Source: Asanoa hainanensis (lineage in GTDB: Bacteria > Actinomycetota > Actinomycetes > Mycobacteriales > Micromonosporaceae). From it: DNA of 64,000 nucleotides. Position 1 is the first letter of the stretch, and every line of letters starts with the position of its first letter. The stretch spans positions 12,211 through 76,210 of the forward strand of contig NZ_FZPH01000021.1 in the NCBI RefSeq assembly GCF_900188485.1, given 5' to 3'. Below the pieces are notes generated by a model, which worked only from the letters and a program-made list of their open reading frames with translations, was not told the DNA's origin and ran no database searches. Below, in pieces: positions 1 to 10,159 of this stretch. Made by a program: the position numbers and the translations under genes.

Positions 1-95
1 GCCGTGCGCCGTGCGCCGTGCGCCGTGCGCCGTGCGCCGTGCGCCGTGCGCCGTGCGCCGTGCGCCGTGCGCCGTGCGCCGTGCGCCGTGCGCCG
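1..95. repeat. 7-bp tandem repeat, about 13.6 copies
   Basis: A perfect head-to-tail array of the heptamer GCCGTGC runs from the first base of the window to position 95, so its true left end is not visible. Seven is not a multiple of three, so translation cycles through a seven-residue period, which produces a spurious plus-strand reading frame. It lies about 57 bp beyond the stop of the minus-strand response regulator. Between the array and that stop are two small inverted repeats (CTGCT/AGCAG near 99-113 and ATGCGG/CCGCAT at 117-132) that could act as a weak terminator. The array is a likely length-variable (VNTR-type) locus. Confidence 0.95.
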
Positions 96-151
96 AAGTC
101 TGCTCGCGCAGCAGCGATGCGGCTAACCGCATGCAGTGCAACGCGACACCT

Positions 152-823
152 TCAGAGGGCGACCAACCCCGACTGATAGGCGAAGACCACCAACTGCGCC
201 CGGTCCCGGGCGCCCAGCTTGATCATTGCGCGGCTTACGTGCGTCCGAGCCGTCGCCGGCGAGACCACCAACCGCCCCGCGATCTCCTCGTTGGACAAGC
301 CTTCACCCACCAGGCCGACGATCTCGCGTTCGCGGTCCGTCAGGGTGCCCAGCTGCGGGTGCGGCTTCAACGTCCGCGCCGGTCGGGTGGAGAACTCGCG
401 TACCACCCGCCTGGTCACCGACGGCGACAGCAGCGCCTCGCCCGCCGCCACCAGGCGGATCGCGCGGAGCAGTTCCGCCGGCTTGGTGTCCTTGGTCAAG
501 AAGCCGCTGGCTCCGTGCCGCAGCGCGTCGAACACATACTCATCCAGCTCGAACGTGGTCAGCACGATCACCCGGGTGTGCTCCAGCGCCGGGTCCGCCA
601 CGATCCGGCGGGTCGCCTCGATGCCGTCTATGCCGGGCATCCGTACGTCCATCAGCACGATCGACGGCGACGTCGCCGCGGCGGTCGCTACCACTTCGAT
701 GCCGTCGGCGGCCTCGCCTACCACTCGCATTCCGTCTTCCGCCTCGACCAGCGAGCGCAGCCCGATTCGCACCAGGTCCTGGTCGTCGGCGATCAGCACA
801 CCGATCTCTTCCACGGCACTCAC
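152..823 (-). CDS. NarL/LuxR-family response regulator
   Basis: A cytoplasmic DNA-binding response regulator of 223 aa, the usual length of the NarL/FixJ family. The receiver domain (about residues 7-125) has the acidic pair D13-D14, phospho-acceptor D59 in the motif LMDVRMPG, and the conserved Lys in LTKDTKP. The C-terminal LuxR-type helix-turn-helix starts near LTDREREI (about 160-220). The GTG start overlaps the kinase stop by 4 bp (GTGA) and has an AGGA ribosome site 5 bp upstream, so translation is probably coupled to the kinase. It is the last gene of an ABC exporter-kinase-regulator operon. In this type of operon the regulator usually controls the neighbouring transporter, but the ligand cannot be read from the sequence. 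Confidence 0.95.
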   Translation of the reverse strand: MSAVEEIGVLIADDQDLVRIGLRSLVEAEDGMRVVGEAADGIEVVATAAATSPSIVLMDVRMPGIDGIEATRRIVADPALEHTRVIVLTTFELDEYVFDALRHGASGFLTKDTKPAELLRAIRLVAAGEALLSPSVTRRVVREFSTRPARTLKPHPQLGTLTDREREIVGLVGEGLSNEEIAGRLVVSPATARTHVSRAMIKLGARDRAQLVVFAYQSGLVAL

Positions 824-1986
824 CGATCCTCGTCCGACGACAACCCAGCCCCTACCGGCAACGACGCGTGCACCCGCCAGCCTCGGCCCGCAGCCAGCGG
901 CCCGGCCGTGAGCGTCCCACCCAACGCCGTCACCCGCTCCCGCATCCCCTGCAGGCCATGGCCAGGGACGTCACCGACCACCCCACCACGGCCCGTGTCC
1001 GTCACCTCGGCCTCCACCGACGCGGGCAGATACGTGATCACCACCGCAGCGCTCGCGGCCCCCGCGTGCCGCAGCACGTTGGTCAAGGACTCCTGCACCA
1101 CCCGGTACGCCGCCAGGTCCACCGCCAGCGGCAGCTCAAACGCCGAACCGACCACCGACAGCGACACCGGCAGCCCCGACTCCGCCAACCGGTCCCGCAG
1201 AGCCGGCACCTGGGCCAGCCCCGGCGCCGGCGCCCGTTCGCCGCGCGAGCGCAGCACCGACAGCGTGACCCGCAACTCGTCGAGCGCCGCCTTGCTGCTG
1301 AGGCTGATCCGGGTCAGCGCGGCCTCCGCCTCCTCCGGCTTGCGGGGCAGCAGATGCAACGCGATCTCGGCCTGCATGTTGATCGCGGCCAGCCCGTGCC
1401 CGACCACGTCGTGCACCTCCTGGGCGACCCGTAGCCGCTCGTCGTCCGCGATCCGGCGCGCCTCGTCGGCCCGGGACCGCTGCACCGCCTCCCGGCTCAC
1501 CTTGACCGTCACCCCGATCGCGAACGGCACCGCCACGAACGCCGCCGCCGGCAGCAGGCCGCCGAACTTCGTGTTGGTCGGGTCCGTGAAGGGCACGAAA
1601 GCGTGGAGCGCCAGGAGTACGAAGGCGCCACCGCAGAGCCAGGCCGCACGGCGCAGCGGCACCTCCTCGGCCATCGTGTAGATGACCACCGCCAACGTGA
1701 TCAAGATCGGTCCGTAGGGGAAACCGATGATCAGGTACGCCGCGGTCATCCCGGCCACGACGGCGAGCGTGCTGACCGGCCACCGGCGCCGCACGAGCGT
1801 CACCGCCGCCGCCGCGAAGATCAGCCCGTACGCGAGCGCGTCCAGCGGCGTCCGCAGCGTTCCGGTCGCCTGCTGGTTCTCCTGCGCGAAATGTGACCCG
1901 AAGGCACCAATGAGCAGCAGGAACGCCGTGACGAGCCCGTCCGCCACCCAGCGCCGCGCGGCGCCCCGGCGGGCAGACGAGCTCAT
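820..1986 (-). CDS. Sensor histidine kinase (HisKA_3 type)
   Basis: A membrane sensor kinase of 388 aa, partner of the overlapping response regulator. The N-terminal half has about five hydrophobic segments (roughly residues 16-160) with little extracellular sequence, typical of intramembrane-sensing kinases. The dimerisation/phosphotransfer helix carries the phospho-acceptor His192 in QEVHDVVGHGL. A HATPase domain follows, with a DTGRGG glycine box and GHGLQGMRER near the C-terminus. I chose the ATG at 1986 because GGAGG lies 5 bp upstream of it. An in-frame GTG at 1998 would add four residues but overlaps that ribosome site. It lies 15 bp downstream of the ABC permease, in the same operon. 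Confidence 0.93.
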   Translation of the reverse strand: MSSSARRGAARRWVADGLVTAFLLLIGAFGSHFAQENQQATGTLRTPLDALAYGLIFAAAAVTLVRRRWPVSTLAVVAGMTAAYLIIGFPYGPILITLAVVIYTMAEEVPLRRAAWLCGGAFVLLALHAFVPFTDPTNTKFGGLLPAAAFVAVPFAIGVTVKVSREAVQRSRADEARRIADDERLRVAQEVHDVVGHGLAAINMQAEIALHLLPRKPEEAEAALTRISLSSKAALDELRVTLSVLRSRGERAPAPGLAQVPALRDRLAESGLPVSLSVVGSAFELPLAVDLAAYRVVQESLTNVLRHAGAASAAVVITYLPASVEAEVTDTGRGGVVGDVPGHGLQGMRERVTALGGTLTAGPLAAGRGWRVHASLPVGAGLSSDEDR

Positions 1987-2001
1987 CACAGCCTCCACAC
2001 G

Positions 2002-2823
2002 TCAGAGAATGTCACGGCGGCGCAGGACCACCGCCCCCAGCGCCAGGAAGAAGACCAGGTACGCCGCCACCACCAGCGTCGCCGGCCCGCCGCCCATCAA
2101 GGCCGAGACACCCGGCGTGCCGGTCGGCGCGCCCAGCGCGGCCACCAGCGCCCCGGCACCCGGCCCGGGCAGCCCCCGCTGCGCGCTGTCCACCCACGGC
2201 AGCAGCGGCGCCGCCAACTGCGAGATCAGGTTCTGCACGGCCAGCATCCACACGAGCCCGAGCCCGACCGCCAACGCCACGCCGCGCAGCAGGATGCCCA
2301 GCACCGCCCCGAACATCGTCCACATCGTCGCGATCAGCCAGCCGGCGCCGATGCCCCGCACGATGTCGAACGCCGACGGGAACGTCAGAGAGGCGTCCTC
2401 GGCCAGAGCGATCAACACGCTCGCCACCGTGCCCATCAGGAAGATCGCCAGCACGAAGCCGAGCGCGGCCACCGCGAGCACGCCGAACTTCCCGAACAGC
2501 ACCGTCGTGCGGGACGGCCCCTGGGTGAGCACGGTCTTCCAGGAACCCCAGCCGTACTCGCCGCCGACGAACAGCACACCCAGCACGACCAGCAGCGCAC
2601 CGAGGAAGACCGGGTAGCCGCCGAGCGTGTTGCCGACGATGTTCGCCGGCAGGGTCGCCGCCAGGCCCCGGTCGGCGGTGGCACCGGTGGTGCCGGACGT
2701 GGCACCGAGATACGGAATCACATAGGCGAAGAGCGCCCCGAGCGTCAACGCGATCCCCAGCAGCAGCCAGGTCGCCGGCCGCTTACCCAGCTTCAGCAGC
2801 TCCGCGCGAAAACTACCGACCAT
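2002..2823 (-). CDS. ABC transporter permease (ABC-2 type)
   Basis: An integral membrane permease of about 273 aa with six hydrophobic spans. The first (AtWLLLGIALTLGALFAY region) follows a short cytoplasmic N-terminus containing FRAELLKLGKRP, typical of bacitracin/lantibiotic-type ABC-2 permeases. The start at 2823 overlaps the upstream ATPase stop by 11 bp. A longer frame to 2874 exists but would begin deep inside the ATPase gene and adds no recognisable sequence. It probably pairs with the adjacent ATPase as an exporter, perhaps for peptides, antibiotics or lipids. The substrate cannot be inferred. Confidence 0.9.
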   Translation of the reverse strand: MVGSFRAELLKLGKRPATWLLLGIALTLGALFAYVIPYLGATSGTTGATADRGLAATLPANIVGNTLGGYPVFLGALLVVLGVLFVGGEYGWGSWKTVLTQGPSRTTVLFGKFGVLAVAALGFVLAIFLMGTVASVLIALAEDASLTFPSAFDIVRGIGAGWLIATMWTMFGAVLGILLRGVALAVGLGLVWMLAVQNLISQLAAPLLPWVDSAQRGLPGPGAGALVAALGAPTGTPGVSALMGGGPATLVVAAYLVFFLALGAVVLRRRDIL

Positions 2824-3703
2824 TGCTCTCGCCTCCGGTGAGCTCGAGGAAGACCTGCTCCAGATCACGTTCACGGGTACGCAGCTCGCTGACCGCGATC
2901 CCGGCCTTGACCAGCGACTCGTTGATCTCCGCAGCCCGCGAAGGCGAGACGGTCACGTCCAGCGCCCCGTCCACGACCGCCACCGCCGCGGGCCCGAGCA
3001 GCAGGCGCAGCCAGGCGACCGCGTTGTCCAGCGGCGCGGCGAGAATCCGCAGCCCGGCGCCGCTGCGGAGCTCGGCCACCGTGTTCTCCGCGACCAGCGC
3101 ACCCCGTGCGACGATGCCGACCCGGTCGCAGATCTGCTCGACCTCCCCGAGCAGGTGACTGGAGATCAACACCGTCGATCCGGCCGCCCCGAGCCGGCGG
3201 ATCAGGGTGCGCATGTCGGCCATGCCGGCCGGGTCGAGCCCGTTGGTCGGCTCGTCCAGGATCAACAGCTGCGGGTCCTTGAGCAGGGCCGCCGCGACGC
3301 CGAGCCGCTGCTTCATGCCGAGCGAGTACGTGGCGAACTTGTGCCGCGCCCGATCCGTGAGGTCGACCAGGTCGAGCACGACGTCGATCCGCCGGTCGTC
3401 GACACCGGCGTAGCGGGCCAGCACCCGCAGGTTGTCCCGCCCGCTCAGGTACGGATAGAACGCCGGCCCCTCGATCAGCGCGCCGACGCCGGAGAGATCA
3501 CCGGGCGGCCGGCCGTGCAGCAGCACCCGCCCGCTCGTCGGCCGCACCAGGCCGAGCAGCATCCGCAGGGTGGTCGTCTTCCCGGCGCCGTTGGGGCCCA
3601 GGAAGCCGTACACCTCACCGGCCCGGACCGACAGATCCAGATCCTGCACGGCGACCACCTCGCCGTACCGTTTCGTCAGCTTTTCGCACACCACCGGTTC
3701 CAT
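2813..3703 (-). CDS. ABC transporter ATP-binding protein
   Basis: A nucleotide-binding subunit of 296 aa. Walker A is GPNGAGKTT (about 36-44), the signature is YSLGMKQR (about 126-133) and Walker B is LLILDEP with the catalytic Glu near 151, followed by the switch His in SSHLLGEVEQI. The C-terminal roughly 80 aa extension is common in BcrA/CcmA-type drug and lantibiotic exporters. The ATG at 3703 was chosen because the protein then begins directly with the canonical first strand (VVCEKLTKRYG). The open frame continues upstream into glnD, but that part is shadow sequence. First gene of the ABC-kinase-regulator operon. Confidence 0.94.
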   Translation of the reverse strand: MEPVVCEKLTKRYGEVVAVQDLDLSVRAGEVYGFLGPNGAGKTTTLRMLLGLVRPTSGRVLLHGRPPGDLSGVGALIEGPAFYPYLSGRDNLRVLARYAGVDDRRIDVVLDLVDLTDRARHKFATYSLGMKQRLGVAAALLKDPQLLILDEPTNGLDPAGMADMRTLIRRLGAAGSTVLISSHLLGEVEQICDRVGIVARGALVAENTVAELRSGAGLRILAAPLDNAVAWLRLLLGPAAVAVVDGALDVTVSPSRAAEINESLVKAGIAVSELRTRERDLEQVFLELTGGESNGR

Positions 3704-3781
3704 GCCCACAGGCTTCCCGCAGAACCGGCAAAGAGCGTCAGTGCGCGAGCGGCATCCCGCGTACGCCCGGCAGCGTAGAAA

Positions 3782-3797
3782 GGCGCCCGAAAGCGCC
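3782..3797 (-). terminator. Hairpin just after glnD
   Basis: A GGCGC / GCGCC stem with a 6-nt loop, read on the minus strand and followed by TTTCT, begins 3 bp after the glnD stop. It is short but correctly placed to end the amtB-glnB-glnD transcript. The 97-bp gap before the ABC ATPase holds nothing else I recognise apart from room for that operon's promoter. Confidence 0.45.
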
Positions 3798-3800
3798 GCC

Positions 3801-6068
3801 TCAGGACGCAGCGGCAGCCAGCACAGCCGCTTCGACGGCGGCCTCACCCGCCCCGATGCCGACCAGGTAGAAGGCGTCCACCACGTCGCCACCCAGGGTG
3901 GAGATCCGCGCGGCCCGCACCGATGCCCCGGCCTCGTCGAGCGCGCTGGCCACCCGATAGAGCAGGGCCGGCGAGTCAGCGGCCCGCAGCTCGAGCACGA
4001 CCGCGTCGGTCGCCGCGTCCCGGTGCCAGACCACCCGCGGCGGCGCCCCGGAACCGGCCGACCGGCCACCCCGACCCCGCAGCCGCTGCGTCACCGACAC
4101 GTCCCCGGCCACCGCCCGCCGCAGGTCGTTGGCCAACGCGATCGGATCCGGCGAAGTGCCATAGCGCGGAGACGTGACGAACTCGACCAGCGCCCGATCC
4201 TCCACCGTGGACACGTCGGCCCCCCGCACGTCGAGCCGGTGCAGCGCGAGGCACCCGGCCACTGCCGCCAGCAACCCGCGCCGGTCGGCCGCGGCCACCG
4301 CGACCCGGTCACCGTCGAGGTGTACGGCCGGCAGCGGCCCCTCCACCAACGCCGGGTCGGGGGTCGGCAGCGCGGGCAGCACGCCGGTGTCCAACGCAGT
4401 GTGGGTTAGGCGCACGAGCGTGTCGATCAGCCGGCCCTTCCAGTCGGACCAGGCGGCCGGCCCGGTGGCCCGCGCGTCGGCCCGGGCCAGCCCGTGCAGC
4501 AGGTCCAATGTGGTCGCGTCGCCGACGGCCGAAGCGACTGCGGCGATCGTCTTCGGGTCGGAGAGGTCCCGGCGGGTGGCCACCTCGGGCAGCAGCAGGT
4601 GCAGCCGGACCAGCTTCTCGATCAGTGCGACGTCGGCCGCCGGCAGCCCGATCCGGGCGGCCACGGCGGCCGCGACCGGCGCGCCGGCGGTGCTGTGGTC
4701 GCCGGGCAGGCCCTTGCCGACGTCGTGCAGGAACGCGGCCAGCAGCAGCAGGTCGGGCCGGTCGACCTCGCGGGTGAACCCGGTCGCCTCCGCCGCCGCC
4801 TGCACCAGGTGGCGGTCGAGGGTGAACCGGTGCACCGGGTTGTGTTGGGGCAGGCTGCGCATCCGGGCCCACTCCGGCAGCCAGCCGTCGACGAGCCCGT
4901 AGCGGTCGCAGGTCTCCCAGGCCGGCACCAACCCGGCACCGGAGCCCAGCAGGGTGATCAGCGCGGCAAGCGCGGAAGCCGGCCAGGGCGACGGCAACGG
5001 CGGGCAGTACGCGGCCAGCCACTCGCAGGTCGCCCGGGAGATCGGCAGGCGGGTCGTGGCGGCCGCGGCGGCGACCCGCAACGACAGCGACGGGTCCGGC
5101 CGGGCCCCGATCGCGGTGCGGGCCAGCACGAGCTCGCCGTCCTGCTCGACCACGTCGCGGGCGACCGGGCGGCGCAGCGGCTTGCCGTCACCGCCCCGCC
5201 GGCGGATCACCCGGACCCGGTCGGCGGCCCGCCAGGCGTCGTCGAGGGCGTTGGCGACCGTACGCGCGTCACTGGCCACCCGCCGCAGCAGCGCGTCGCC
5301 GTCGTCGAGGCCGAGCAACCCCGCCACCGCGAAGCGCTCCTGTGCCACGAGCCGGTCGACCCGCCGACCGACCGCGATGTGCAGCGCGTCGCGGGTGTCC
5401 AGCAGCCGCAGGTGCGCGGCCCGGACGGCCGGCCGCAGCGCGTCGGTGACACCGGAGCGCGCGATGCCGCGCAGCACACCGACATCGCGCAGCCCGCCCG
5501 CCGCCTCTTTGAGATCACCCTCCAGCAGGAAAGCCAGCTCGCCGTGCGCCTCCCAGCGGGCCGTCGTCACGGAACGCAGCGCGGGAAGCTGCCGGATAGC
5601 GGTGCGCCGCCACTGGTCCGCGGCCGCGGCGGCGAGCGAAGCGGTCAGGTCGGCGTCGCCGGCGATGTGCCGGGCGTCGAGCAGCCCGAGTGCGACCTTC
5701 ACGTCGTCGTGCGCGACGGACAGCGCCTCGGGCAGGGTCCGCACGGAGTGGTCGAGGCCGAGCCTGGCGTCCCAGATCGGATACCAGAGCGACGCGGCCA
5801 GCTCGTCCATCCCGGGCACGCCCGCGTGCAGCAGCACCAGGTCGAGGTCGGCGTGCGGGGCGCACTCGCGCCGCCCCAGACCGCCGACGGCCACCAGCGC
5901 GACGCCGGCAACCGAGGCGGGAAACAACTCCCGGAGCCACGCGTCCAACGCGGACGCGCGGGCGTCCCGGGCAGCGGCCCCGATGCCGTCAGGAACGGGA
6001 GGAACAACAGGAGCGACCGAGGGACCGACTCCAGCCGAAGCTGGCGCCGATCCCCCGGTCGTCGTCAT
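3801..6068 (-). CDS. glnD: PII uridylyl/adenylyltransferase
   Basis: A bifunctional nucleotidyltransferase and nucleotidyl-removing enzyme that modifies the PII protein encoded just upstream. In actinobacteria it adenylylates Tyr51 of GlnK. The 755 aa contain the nucleotidyltransferase motif GGLGRRE (62-68) with metal-binding D74 and D76, the LKEAAGGLRD element (about 186-195), an HD domain with H448-D449 (FLHDVGKG), and two C-terminal ACT domains (roughly 575-645 and 685-755). The Pro/Ala-rich first 30 residues are not conserved, so the exact start is less certain than the body. The start lies 5 bp after the glnB stop, making it the last gene of the amtB-glnB-glnD operon. Confidence 0.95.
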   Translation of the reverse strand: MTTTGGSAPASAGVGPSVAPVVPPVPDGIGAAARDARASALDAWLRELFPASVAGVALVAVGGLGRRECAPHADLDLVLLHAGVPGMDELAASLWYPIWDARLGLDHSVRTLPEALSVAHDDVKVALGLLDARHIAGDADLTASLAAAAADQWRRTAIRQLPALRSVTTARWEAHGELAFLLEGDLKEAAGGLRDVGVLRGIARSGVTDALRPAVRAAHLRLLDTRDALHIAVGRRVDRLVAQERFAVAGLLGLDDGDALLRRVASDARTVANALDDAWRAADRVRVIRRRGGDGKPLRRPVARDVVEQDGELVLARTAIGARPDPSLSLRVAAAAATTRLPISRATCEWLAAYCPPLPSPWPASALAALITLLGSGAGLVPAWETCDRYGLVDGWLPEWARMRSLPQHNPVHRFTLDRHLVQAAAEATGFTREVDRPDLLLLAAFLHDVGKGLPGDHSTAGAPVAAAVAARIGLPAADVALIEKLVRLHLLLPEVATRRDLSDPKTIAAVASAVGDATTLDLLHGLARADARATGPAAWSDWKGRLIDTLVRLTHTALDTGVLPALPTPDPALVEGPLPAVHLDGDRVAVAAADRRGLLAAVAGCLALHRLDVRGADVSTVEDRALVEFVTSPRYGTSPDPIALANDLRRAVAGDVSVTQRLRGRGGRSAGSGAPPRVVWHRDAATDAVVLELRAADSPALLYRVASALDEAGASVRAARISTLGGDVVDAFYLVGIGAGEAAVEAAVLAAAAS

Positions 6069-6073
6069 GCCAC

Positions 6074-7812
<1,739 letters not shown>

Positions 7813-7923
7813 GCTGCCTCCTCTCGGTAGGTTTCCTCCCTCCGGCAGGCAGAGCAGCGTCGCCCGACAGCCGGTTCGGGCTGAAGCCTCCCGGGCCGCT
7901 GTTTCGCGCAAGGTCGCGAGTCG

Positions 7924-7960
7924 GTTACCGCATCGTGACGGGTTGTTTCGTACGTGTGAA
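7924..7960 (-). promoter_or_regulatory. Candidate GlnR box upstream of amtB
   Basis: Read on the minus strand, the sequence is TTCAC-6-GAAAC-5-GTCAC-6-GTAAC. The known actinobacterial GlnR operator consists of alternating gTnAC and GnAAC pentamers with 6-nt spacers. All four pentamers fit or nearly fit; only the middle spacer is one base short. The position, about 110-150 bp before the amtB start, suits activation of an amtB-glnB-glnD operon under nitrogen limitation. No glnR gene is in the window. Confidence 0.6.
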
Positions 7961-7971
7961 GAAACCCGCGA

Positions 7972-8760
7972 TCAACGCAGTGCGTATTCCAAGGTGTGGC
8001 GTTCGTAGTCGAGCAGGCGGAGATCACGCATCGGGCGCCGAAGGTGACCCTTGTGCACGATCCGGACGAACGCCGGGTCGCCCGCGGCCGCCATCCGGCG
8101 GATGCCCTCCACGTGGTCGACGATCCGCTTGCGGATCGTGCGCACCAGCCGGTGCCGGTCGCGGGGGATCAGCCCGTACGCGTCGGCGAACATCCGCAGG
8201 CGCTGCGGCCGGTTGGGCCGCTTCCAGCCGAGCGTGTAGGAGTCACGGTCGGAGAACAGCGGCACCCAGGTCCAGGCCGCGTAGGCGACGTCGTAGATCC
8301 GCGCGCCGGGCGAGGCCAGGTCGAAGTCGATCAAGGCCAGAGTGCCGTCCGGACGCCAGATCACGTTGTGCGGCGCCGCGTCGTGGTGACAGATCACCTC
8401 GGTGTCCGGCGGCGGCGGCCCGAACGAGCGCCAGACCGCGTTGCGCTCCGGCGCGAAGCCGTACTGCGCGTCGTGGAACATCCGCAACATCGTCGCGACC
8501 GTGATCAGCGCTTCGTCGGTGACCCAGTGCGGGGCCAGCGGGTACTCGCCGCACTCCCCCTCGAGGTAGGAGAGCACCTCGCGGTTGCGCTCGTCCATGC
8601 CGAGCACGCGTGGTGAGCCGGTAAAACCGACATATTCGAGGTGACGCAGCAACGCGTGCACGGACGGGGTCCACGGACCGGCGTTACGCCGGACGGTGTC
8701 GCCGACGCGCACCACGGTGCTGACGTTTCCCCCGCGCAGGGGAACTTCGTGCTGCGTCAC
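7972..8760 (-). CDS. Aminoglycoside-phosphotransferase-family protein
   Basis: A small-molecule kinase-fold protein of about 262 aa (APH/choline kinase superfamily). The catalytic loop reads CHHDAAPHNVI (Brenner-type HxDxxxxN) and the metal-binding motif reads ALIDFDLAS. The GTG at 8760 was chosen for the GAGGA site 6 bp upstream. The longer frame to 8874 lacks any family sequence. The substrate is unknown: members phosphorylate aminoglycosides, macrolides, choline, homoserine or sugars, and the neighbours (ftsY, amtB) do not help. It is not evidence for antibiotic resistance. Confidence 0.85.
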   Translation of the reverse strand: MTQHEVPLRGGNVSTVVRVGDTVRRNAGPWTPSVHALLRHLEYVGFTGSPRVLGMDERNREVLSYLEGECGEYPLAPHWVTDEALITVATMLRMFHDAQYGFAPERNAVWRSFGPPPPDTEVICHHDAAPHNVIWRPDGTLALIDFDLASPGARIYDVAYAAWTWVPLFSDRDSYTLGWKRPNRPQRLRMFADAYGLIPRDRHRLVRTIRKRIVDHVEGIRRMAAAGDPAFVRIVHKGHLRRPMRDLRLLDYERHTLEYALR

Positions 8761-8810
8761 CGCGTTCCTCGCTCCGCTCGTCACTGGTGACTGAGTGCTG
8801 AGCCGGCTGT

Positions 8811-8831
8811 TGGGCTCGCGAGGCGAGCCCA
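8811..8831 (-). terminator. Hairpin downstream of ftsY
   Basis: A perfect inverted repeat TGGGCTCGC / GCGAGCCCA with a 3-nt loop lies 50 bp after the ftsY stop and upstream of the phosphotransferase. It has no T-tract, as is usual for actinobacterial terminators. Confidence 0.5.
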
Positions 8832-8880
8832 CAAACGGTCTCCCGAGCCCGGAGGCCTGCCAGTCGTAAGACACCCGAGG

Positions 8881-10023
8881 TTACGCGTCCGTGCCAACAA
8901 GGGCGTCGACGAAGGCGGCCGGCTCGAAGGGTGCGAGGTCGTCCGGGCCCTCGCCGAGACCGACCAGCTTGACCGGGATGCCGAGCTTGCGCTGCACGGC
9001 GATGACGATACCGCCCTTGGCGGTGCCATCGAGCTTGGTGAGCACGACACCGGTCACGTCGACCACCTCGGTGAACACCCGGGCCTGCTCGAGCCCGTTC
9101 TGACCCGTCGTGGCGTCGAGCACGAGCAGCGTCTCGTCGACCGGGCCGTGCTTCTCGACCACCCGCTTGACCTTGCTGAGCTCGTCCATCAGGCCGACCT
9201 TGTTCTGCAGGCGGCCCGCGGTGTCGACCAGCACGGTGTCGACGCCCGTGTCGACGCCCTTCTTCACCGCGTCGAACGCGACGCTGGCGGGGTCGGCACC
9301 CTCGGGGCCGCGGACCACCTCGGCGCCCACGCGGCCGGCCCAGGTGGCCAGCTGCTCGGCGGCGGCGGCGCGGAACGTGTCGGCGGCACCCAGCAACACG
9401 GAGTGCCCGTCGGCGATCAGCACCCGTGCGATCTTGCCGCATGTGGTGGTCTTTCCGGAACCGTTGACGCCCACCACCATCAATACGGACGGCTTGCCGC
9501 CGACCTTGAGCGAGCGGTCCAGCGTGGGGTCGAGCGCCTCGACGAGCTCGGCGGTGAGCAGGGCGCGCAGCTCCGTCGGGGTGCGGGTGCCGAGCACCTT
9601 GACCCGCTCCCGGAGCCGGCCGACGATCTCGCCGGTCGCCTCGACGCCGACGTCCGCGCCGATCAGGCTGTCTTCGATCTCTTCCCAGGCGTCGTCGTCG
9701 AGCCGGTCCCGGGAGAGCACCGAGAGCAGGCTCTTGCCGAACACGTTCTGCGAGCGGGAGAGCCGCCCGCGCAGCCGGACCAGCCGCCCGGCGGTGGGCG
9801 CCGGGGTCTCGATCGTGGGAGGGGCGGGCGCTTCGGGCGCCTCGGCCGGCCGTTCCGGTGCCAGAATGCCGACACCACCGGCCTCCTCGGCGGACTCCTC
9901 GGGTGCTCCGGTCGGGCGTGGCGGGGCCGGCGGCACCCGGCGGCGCAGCCGGGGCACGAGCAGGCCGACCCCGGCCAGCAGCAGCACGCCGGCCAGAACG
10001 ATTCCGAGGATCACGTATTCCAT
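8881..10023 (-). CDS. ftsY: Signal recognition particle receptor FtsY
   Basis: The SRP receptor GTPase that docks ribosome-nascent chain complexes at the membrane. The ATG at 10023 gives 380 aa beginning with a single N-terminal membrane anchor (residues 3-25), then a Pro/Ala/Glu-rich linker (30-78), the helical N domain and the G domain. G1 is GVNGSGKTTT (185-194); the DTAGR and TKLDGTAKGG motifs follow. The sequence upstream of 10023 looks non-coding. In most actinobacteria ftsY directly follows smc. Here the two are 3.7 kb apart, with five genes between them on both strands. Confidence 0.96.
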   Translation of the reverse strand: MEYVILGIVLAGVLLLAGVGLLVPRLRRRVPPAPPRPTGAPEESAEEAGGVGILAPERPAEAPEAPAPPTIETPAPTAGRLVRLRGRLSRSQNVFGKSLLSVLSRDRLDDDAWEEIEDSLIGADVGVEATGEIVGRLRERVKVLGTRTPTELRALLTAELVEALDPTLDRSLKVGGKPSVLMVVGVNGSGKTTTCGKIARVLIADGHSVLLGAADTFRAAAAEQLATWAGRVGAEVVRGPEGADPASVAFDAVKKGVDTGVDTVLVDTAGRLQNKVGLMDELSKVKRVVEKHGPVDETLLVLDATTGQNGLEQARVFTEVVDVTGVVLTKLDGTAKGGIVIAVQRKLGIPVKLVGLGEGPDDLAPFEPAAFVDALVGTDA

Positions 10024-10159
10024 ACCGAAATCCTGACATGCCGCGCGCGGACCCCTGCGGCGGCCGGTGTGAGGTGTCGCGCCTTCGGCTATGGCGCCGG
10101 GGCACCCTGGGTAGAAAGGATGGTCCCGGTCACTGTTCCGTCCTGGAGGTAGGAAACGC

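Noticed and set aside
11-1681. Long plus-strand open frame starting in the 7-bp repeat
   Set aside because: It is antisense to the response regulator and kinase, which have intact motifs; its composition (Arg/Ser/Pro-rich) is typical of GC-rich shadow frames.
3704-4069. N-terminal extension of the ABC ATPase
   Set aside because: It overlaps glnD in another frame and carries no ABC sequence; the canonical ATPase start is at 3703.
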